The notes below the pieces were generated by a model. It searched no databases. It saw only the letters and a program-made list of their open reading frames with translations, and was not told the origin of the DNA. A DNA stretch of 64,000 nucleotides from Odontocerum albicorne. Lineage: Eukaryota; Arthropoda; Insecta; Trichoptera; Odontoceridae. Below, one piece after another: positions 59,521 through 64,000 of the stretch (positions are counted from its first letter, which is position 1; the number at the start of each line of letters is the position of its first letter). The DNA lies in assembly GCA_949825065.1 (NCBI GenBank), contig OX463846.1:18730421-18794420 (forward strand), in the 5' to 3' direction. The translations under genes were made by a program, and so were the position numbers.

Positions 59521-61119
59521 TTCGAATAAATAAAAAATTGATGGTGATAATTTGACACGCATTTTTTTGTCTTAATTATTGTTAATTTAAATATGTTTAG
59601 CTCGAGAGCTACAATAAAACACAAAATGTTTTATAAAAGAACAGTATGAAATAAAGCTCGAACTCTGAAATTAAATTTTAAAAAGTTACATTTTGTGATA
59701 TTTTTAAGAAAGCTAGATAAAACACGTACGTATTAAAAATACATAAACAAAATATTTTATTCGCTTCAATTCAATAATTGAGATAACAAAACAATGAATC
59801 ACCCAAATACGATTCACTGTCAATATTCGCATATTGAAAACCATTTTTCCACGAAACGATCGTATATAAAAATATATAGATTTTCAAGAAGAAAAAATTA
59901 TCCCTTTTCCATACGAAAAGGTAACACGCACACACAAAACGTTTTCTTCTTCTCGGGATTATGAGAAATATTTTACGATACGTTTTTTTATCTCTTCCTC
60001 TGGGTTTTGTCTTCAAGTCTATTTTCATGAATTATTACTTTATTATTTGCGAATGTGAAAGGAAAATAAAAGGAAAATAATTGATGATCTCATATGGAGG
60101 ATTCAACCGGTGTACGGGGCGATAATTTAAAAAATAATATCCCTGTTTTTCACTCGAAGAACAAAGCCTCCGGTAAGCTACGCTTTGTATCAGGACGCTG
60201 GCTGGCATACGGCGAAATTTATACGTAAACTTTTTATTTCATTTTTACCCCCGTAAGATTTTCGTTGCGAGCAAGTAAAGAATATTCAAAACAGAGATGA
60301 AATATACTTTTGCGTGTTTACTTGTTTATGTAAGCTAAGAATGAACACCAGTATTCCATTTTTTCCTTATATACGAGTAAATAGCTGTGAATGCATTTGA
60401 TATTCAGTTTTTCGAGAGTAAAATACACAACAGGTATAAATAATTCTTTTATGAACTCTCATGGCTATGAACCTTTAAAGCTCTAAGACACGAAACAATT
60501 TAATATAATATTTATGACTGAGCTATGGATAGGCCACATATTTCAATACTTATTAACCATAAATGCTAGAGAAAACTATTGTCTACCGTCGATTATCTCT
60601 TTGATTTTTCAATTGTCACTGATAATTAATCTAAATTTAGTATTTGTTAATCCTAGTTAACAAGTGGTTCATTTTAATGTTTTCATTATATACCATACAT
60701 GTCTGAAAACCTGGCAACATGTGTAGGCTCAATATTACACACGAGTCTATTAATTCTTTTTTTTTTATCTAAGAATACTTTAATAAAGAGAGCGCAATAA
60801 CTTAGTATTCCTCCAGATGACACTTGTTATCTGAAATGAAAATAAAAATAATCTTTGTGACTGGATAAAAGTCTCAGAAAAAGTGATATCAGGAAATCAA
60901 CTGCTTTGGCCTACGTGAAGAATCTATGAGTGACTAGACGCAGAAATGGGGTTTCGTAAATGAAAGTAACATTGAATGTGATTGTATGGGCTAAACAAAA
61001 CTCACAACTCATGCTACCATATTCAAACTTAAAGATTTCATAATTTTCGCGCCATGACCTGATTGATGCGAATGGTAGGGTGATCTTTGTTATCTTCTAT
61101 GGGAAACACGTTGGGAGGA
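59521..61119. other. No gene; higher-complexity block at 60080-60260
   Basis: 60090-60260 (cggtgtacggggcg; ctccggtaagctacg; ggacgctggctggcatacgg) is distinct from the AT-rich flanks and has no repeat match in the window. It is a candidate conserved noncoding element. Confidence 0.4.
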
Positions 61120-61760
61120 GTATTTTTAATTTTACTAAATCAAAATGGATATAGAATTCCCGCAAGAACTAGCGGACGCCATTTCGATATAAGTGGCGGG
61201 CCTGCCAAATAGGAGAGTCTTAAAATGTCGTTAATTCTGGCCATTCGCTTAGTGCGTAGCAAGGTCAATACGAATCACGAAATCCAGTGTTGTTCTAGAA
61301 ATAATGTCTCGTGGTCAAAAATAATAATTATTTATTAGAGGCGGTATTCGGACAGCGTCAATACATTAGATGTCGGAGTCAAATACCGCCCTCTGCACGT
61401 GTTCTCTCTGTCAACAACTATCCCAACTCCAGAACGAGCCTATAAGAAGGGCGGTTCCGTGTCACGGAGCTCTTTCCCCCGGGCCCGAACCAAGTGCTAC
61501 TAGGTTCACGCCCGTTTGTTTCACATTGTAATTCTTTTAATAATTAATTACTGTCTAGCCTAATTTAAAAGCTGTAAATTCAGTTGGAGTCTAATTCCAA
61601 GAATTCTCTCCTATCCAGAAGCTGCTTTCTGTTACGTCAGGATTTGACCATTTCTACTTCTACTTCAATAATTTCCGCATGTTGCGTCATAATTTTACTT
61701 TTATTGATTCTACTTCGTGAGGTCGCTGCTGCCGTCACGCTTTTTCTTGTGACATCATCC
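61120..61760 (+). repeat. LTR-like repeat, copy 1
   Basis: Aligns in order with 61950-62430 (caaaatggata, gaattccc, ggacgccat, taaaatgtcgttaat, gtaattcttttaat, agtctaat/agtcaaat, tgcgtcat, cgctgccgtcacg). It carries a TATA-like 'tataagaag' (about 61440) in a GC-rich middle, as an LTR would, and a 16-bp inverted repeat at 61337-61394. No coding sequence of a retroelement lies between the two copies. Confidence 0.55.
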
Positions 61761-61949
61761 AAGGGGAGATTCTCAGTCCTCCTTTCATCATCAAAATTCC
61801 TCCGCGTTCCACATGCGGAGGCTGGGACCGACTGCCTTGGATTTAGAGAATTGTACGGCTTGGTGTACTTTGTATTATCGTGGCTTAACAGTTTTAGTGT
61901 GAAATGATATTTATATCGGCCCCAAGGCTTTATCTTAAGTATTCATTGT

Positions 61950-62430
61950 GAGAAGTATATTATTTTTAATAGTCAAAATGGATAATAAGAATTCCCAAAG
62001 GTATTATAGGACGCCATTCTGATCAAGAATGGTTAGATTTACAAAAAATAGAATTTAAAATGTCGTTAATACTGTACATTCGAATAGATCGTGTTAAATT
62101 CGACCCCCCCCCCCCACCCCGCGGAGCAACCCCACAAAGTATGTCGTAATTCTTTTAATTAATAATTACGGCTGGAGCCTATTTCTAACCTCTAATATAG
62201 TTAGAGTCAAATTAATTCACCGAGAATTTCTTCTCTACAATCAAATTCTTTACCGAGAATTCCGTTTCTGGAATTCATTCTTCACCAAGATTTCTTCTCT
62301 ACCAATGACGTCACGTGCCGATTGCGTCATATTCCGTGACTATTTCAAGTTCTTCCAATCCATCAAGGAGCTCTCCGATGCCTTTGTCAGAGGGCTTGCA
62401 GGAAGGAGTGCCTTCGCTGCCGTCACGACT
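61950..62430 (+). repeat. LTR-like repeat, copy 2
   Basis: A diverged relative of 61120-61760 in the same orientation, about 65-70% alike by eye. The GC-rich middle of copy 1 is replaced by a poly-C tract (62103-62116). Frames on both strands at 62311-62658 have no domain. Confidence 0.5.
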
Positions 62431-63506
62431 TGATGCGCAGTTCCAGCTTCTAGAATTCGCGTTCAAGTGGTGTACAGACACGGAGGAGTCATGTTGCATT
62501 ATGACTACAATAATTAGGTCATTATAATTTTGAAGGTATTGTGATCCTATCTTATTTGTAATTCTTTTGGTGATTTCAAATTTTGCATTACCTTGTTTCT
62601 TTTGTTTTACGACGCTTCCAGAGCAAACATTAGAAATCTTTAAAGTTAAACTCTTCAAGTGGATTTAATACAGTCAGATTCTTATTCAAATTCTACCTAG
62701 TCCTACCTGGATCATTGATCCGGTAGTGATAATAAATCATCTTAATTTAAATTATTACTATGTTTCATTATTATTAACTTTCCTCTGACGAATGTGCTAT
62801 GAGAAATTCTTGTGTTATTACCTGTCGAATCCTGAGACCAAAGAGATTTGTGTTCCTTTTTTCATTTTAACCGCTGAGGTATTCGAGTTAAACTGAATTC
62901 TGATAATTTTCAAAGTTAAATTATTTAAAATTAATTTACCATCTAAGTAAAGGAAAATCGGTAAGAGTCTAACATCATGCTAAGTAAGCGGTTGTCCGAG
63001 ATTCGATTGTTGATGGATTCCCTTCCAAAATGGTTTAGTCTAAAATATTATTTTTATCATTTCGGTACTTATTAGCTACTTTATAAATATGGGCACAACG
63101 AAAGACTTCTGTAGATTAAATCTTACGAACTTGGATATTCTTGCCATCAGCAATTTGGGTTTTAAATATCAAAAATGTTAATTGTCTGATCTATATCAGT
63201 GTTTCTTAATCTTATTGAGCTGTGACTTAGATCAGGATACTATGTAGTGACGGATTCATGGCCATTATAAAGATTAATAGAATAATACAATCAGCTTGAC
63301 TTTGAATAAGTATATAGCTCATAAAATTTTAGTATACATACGACACGTTACATTTGTAACGTGTCACATATTTTTCAAACTGCTTTTCAAATATTTATTA
63401 TGTTTTTTTTTTTACAATTTTTTTTATTTTTTCCCCCGTATTTTGAGGATTTGTGAGGTTGCACCTGTCTGATTTTGTTTTCAATGTGTATTTTGTTTTT
63501 AAATTA
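62431..63506. other. AT-rich, nothing recognised
   Basis: Spacer up to the TA (63505-63506) in front of the second mariner copy. Near 63345-63362 a short imperfect hairpin (gacacgttacatttgtaacgtgtc) is visible. Confidence 0.5.
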
Positions 63507-64000
63507 TTAGGTCCCCACATACGAAACCGGCGTTTTGCCGTACTGGCAACTTTGATCTCAAATATCTTCTCTTTGGTTAGGAATTTCAAATTCAAATTTA
63601 TACAGCTATTTACTCAAGTATTTGTGTTTCGAAAATTATAATTCATTTGTTTTTTCCTCAATTGTTTTTTTTCTTTGCGTCACTCAGTTTACAAAATGGA
63701 AAACTTGAAATATCGCGTTATTTACGAGTACGAGTTCCACCGTGGCACCAGTGCTGCAGAAACGGCTCGAAGGATTAATGATGTGTATGGCGACGGTGCC
63801 GCAAAAGAAAACACAGTGCGTTTTTGGTTCCAACGTTTTCGTTCTGGAAATTTCGACCTGCAGAAAAAGCCCCGTGGACGGCCGGAGACCAAAGTTGATA
63901 ATGAAGAATTGAAGGCTATTGTGGAAGCGGATCCATCGCAAACCACGTCCGAGTTAGCTGCAGGCTGCGGTGTTAGTGATAAAACTGTTTTAATCCACTT
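63507..64000 (+). mobile_element. Mariner, second copy of the 666-1940 family (cut by window end)
   Basis: The 5' terminus TTAGGTCCCCACATACG follows a TA. The first 494 bp differ from the 666 copy by about seven substitutions and the 11-bp deletion there. The rest lies outside the window. Confidence 0.95.
63696..64000 (+). CDS. Mariner transposase, N-terminal 101 codons, open to window end
   Basis: The ATG at 63696 opens MENLKYRVIYEYEFHRGTSA and stays open for 101 codons. It passes the point where the first copy is frameshifted: here NKPRG.. reads KKPRGRPETKVDNEELKAIV. It then reads TSELAAGCGVSDKTVLIHL, the second helix-turn-helix. This is the DNA-binding half of a DD34D mariner transposase. 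The catalytic half is not visible, so I cannot say whether the gene is intact. Its intact front makes it the best candidate source copy for the family in this window. Confidence 0.8.
   Translation, partial: MENLKYRVIYEYEFHRGTSAAETARRINDVYGDGAAKENTVRFWFQRFRSGNFDLQKKPRGRPETKVDNEELKAIVEADPSQTTSELAAGCGVSDKTVLIH

Overview
The window is transposon-dense, AT-rich, intron-like or intergenic DNA of an insect. It is probably lepidopteran, but this is an inference from the repeat types: DD34D mariners, Helitrons whose N-terminal protein starts MPRRRF, tRNA-headed SINEs, many decayed non-LTR retrotransposons and a short perfect (TTAGG)4 tract. I see no rRNA gene, no free-standing tRNA gene, no CRISPR array and no operon. 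No host gene can be supported firmly. The best candidate host exon is a small acidic ORF at 42330-42587.

Layout. 0-10 kb: a nearly complete but broken mariner (666-1940), a foldback element with a structured-RNA look (2056-2195), tRNA-headed SINEs and small LINE relics. 10.9-15.2 kb: a minus-strand, head-to-tail Helitron array with two CTAG termini and several repeated 5' modules. 16-23 kb: the 3' end of a LINE with a C-terminal C2H2 finger, an internally deleted second mariner and a TTAGG tract. 26.3-29.4 kb: a plus-strand Helitron mosaic built from the same pieces, joined at the same abnormal breakpoints as the minus-strand array. 31-46 kb: LINE relics, mostly on the minus strand, SINEs, and a 1.7 kb hAT transposase relic (36480-38157) with a LINE 3' end nested in it. 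47-64 kb: mostly unique AT-rich DNA with a (TA)85 tract, four-unit to eight-unit minisatellites, a pair of LTR-like repeats (61.1-62.4 kb) and the 5' end of a second copy of the first mariner (63507 to the window end).

How the parts relate. The two copies of mariner family 1 are about 98-99% alike over 0.5 kb. The one at the window edge lacks the frameshift that breaks the first, so the family moved recently. One SINE family (3050-3445, 35720-36112) ends in the same 3' tail as the LINE at 16086-16575, the expected mark of SINE mobilisation by a partner LINE. The Helitron pieces on opposite strands share a permuted order (helicase C-part, intron-like leader, N-terminal part, CTAG end), which points to one deleted ancestor that was amplified and concatenated.

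Limits: family names rest on protein motifs read by eye; borders of old repeats are good to tens of bases; 'nothing recognised' does not exclude enhancers or exons without a known motif.
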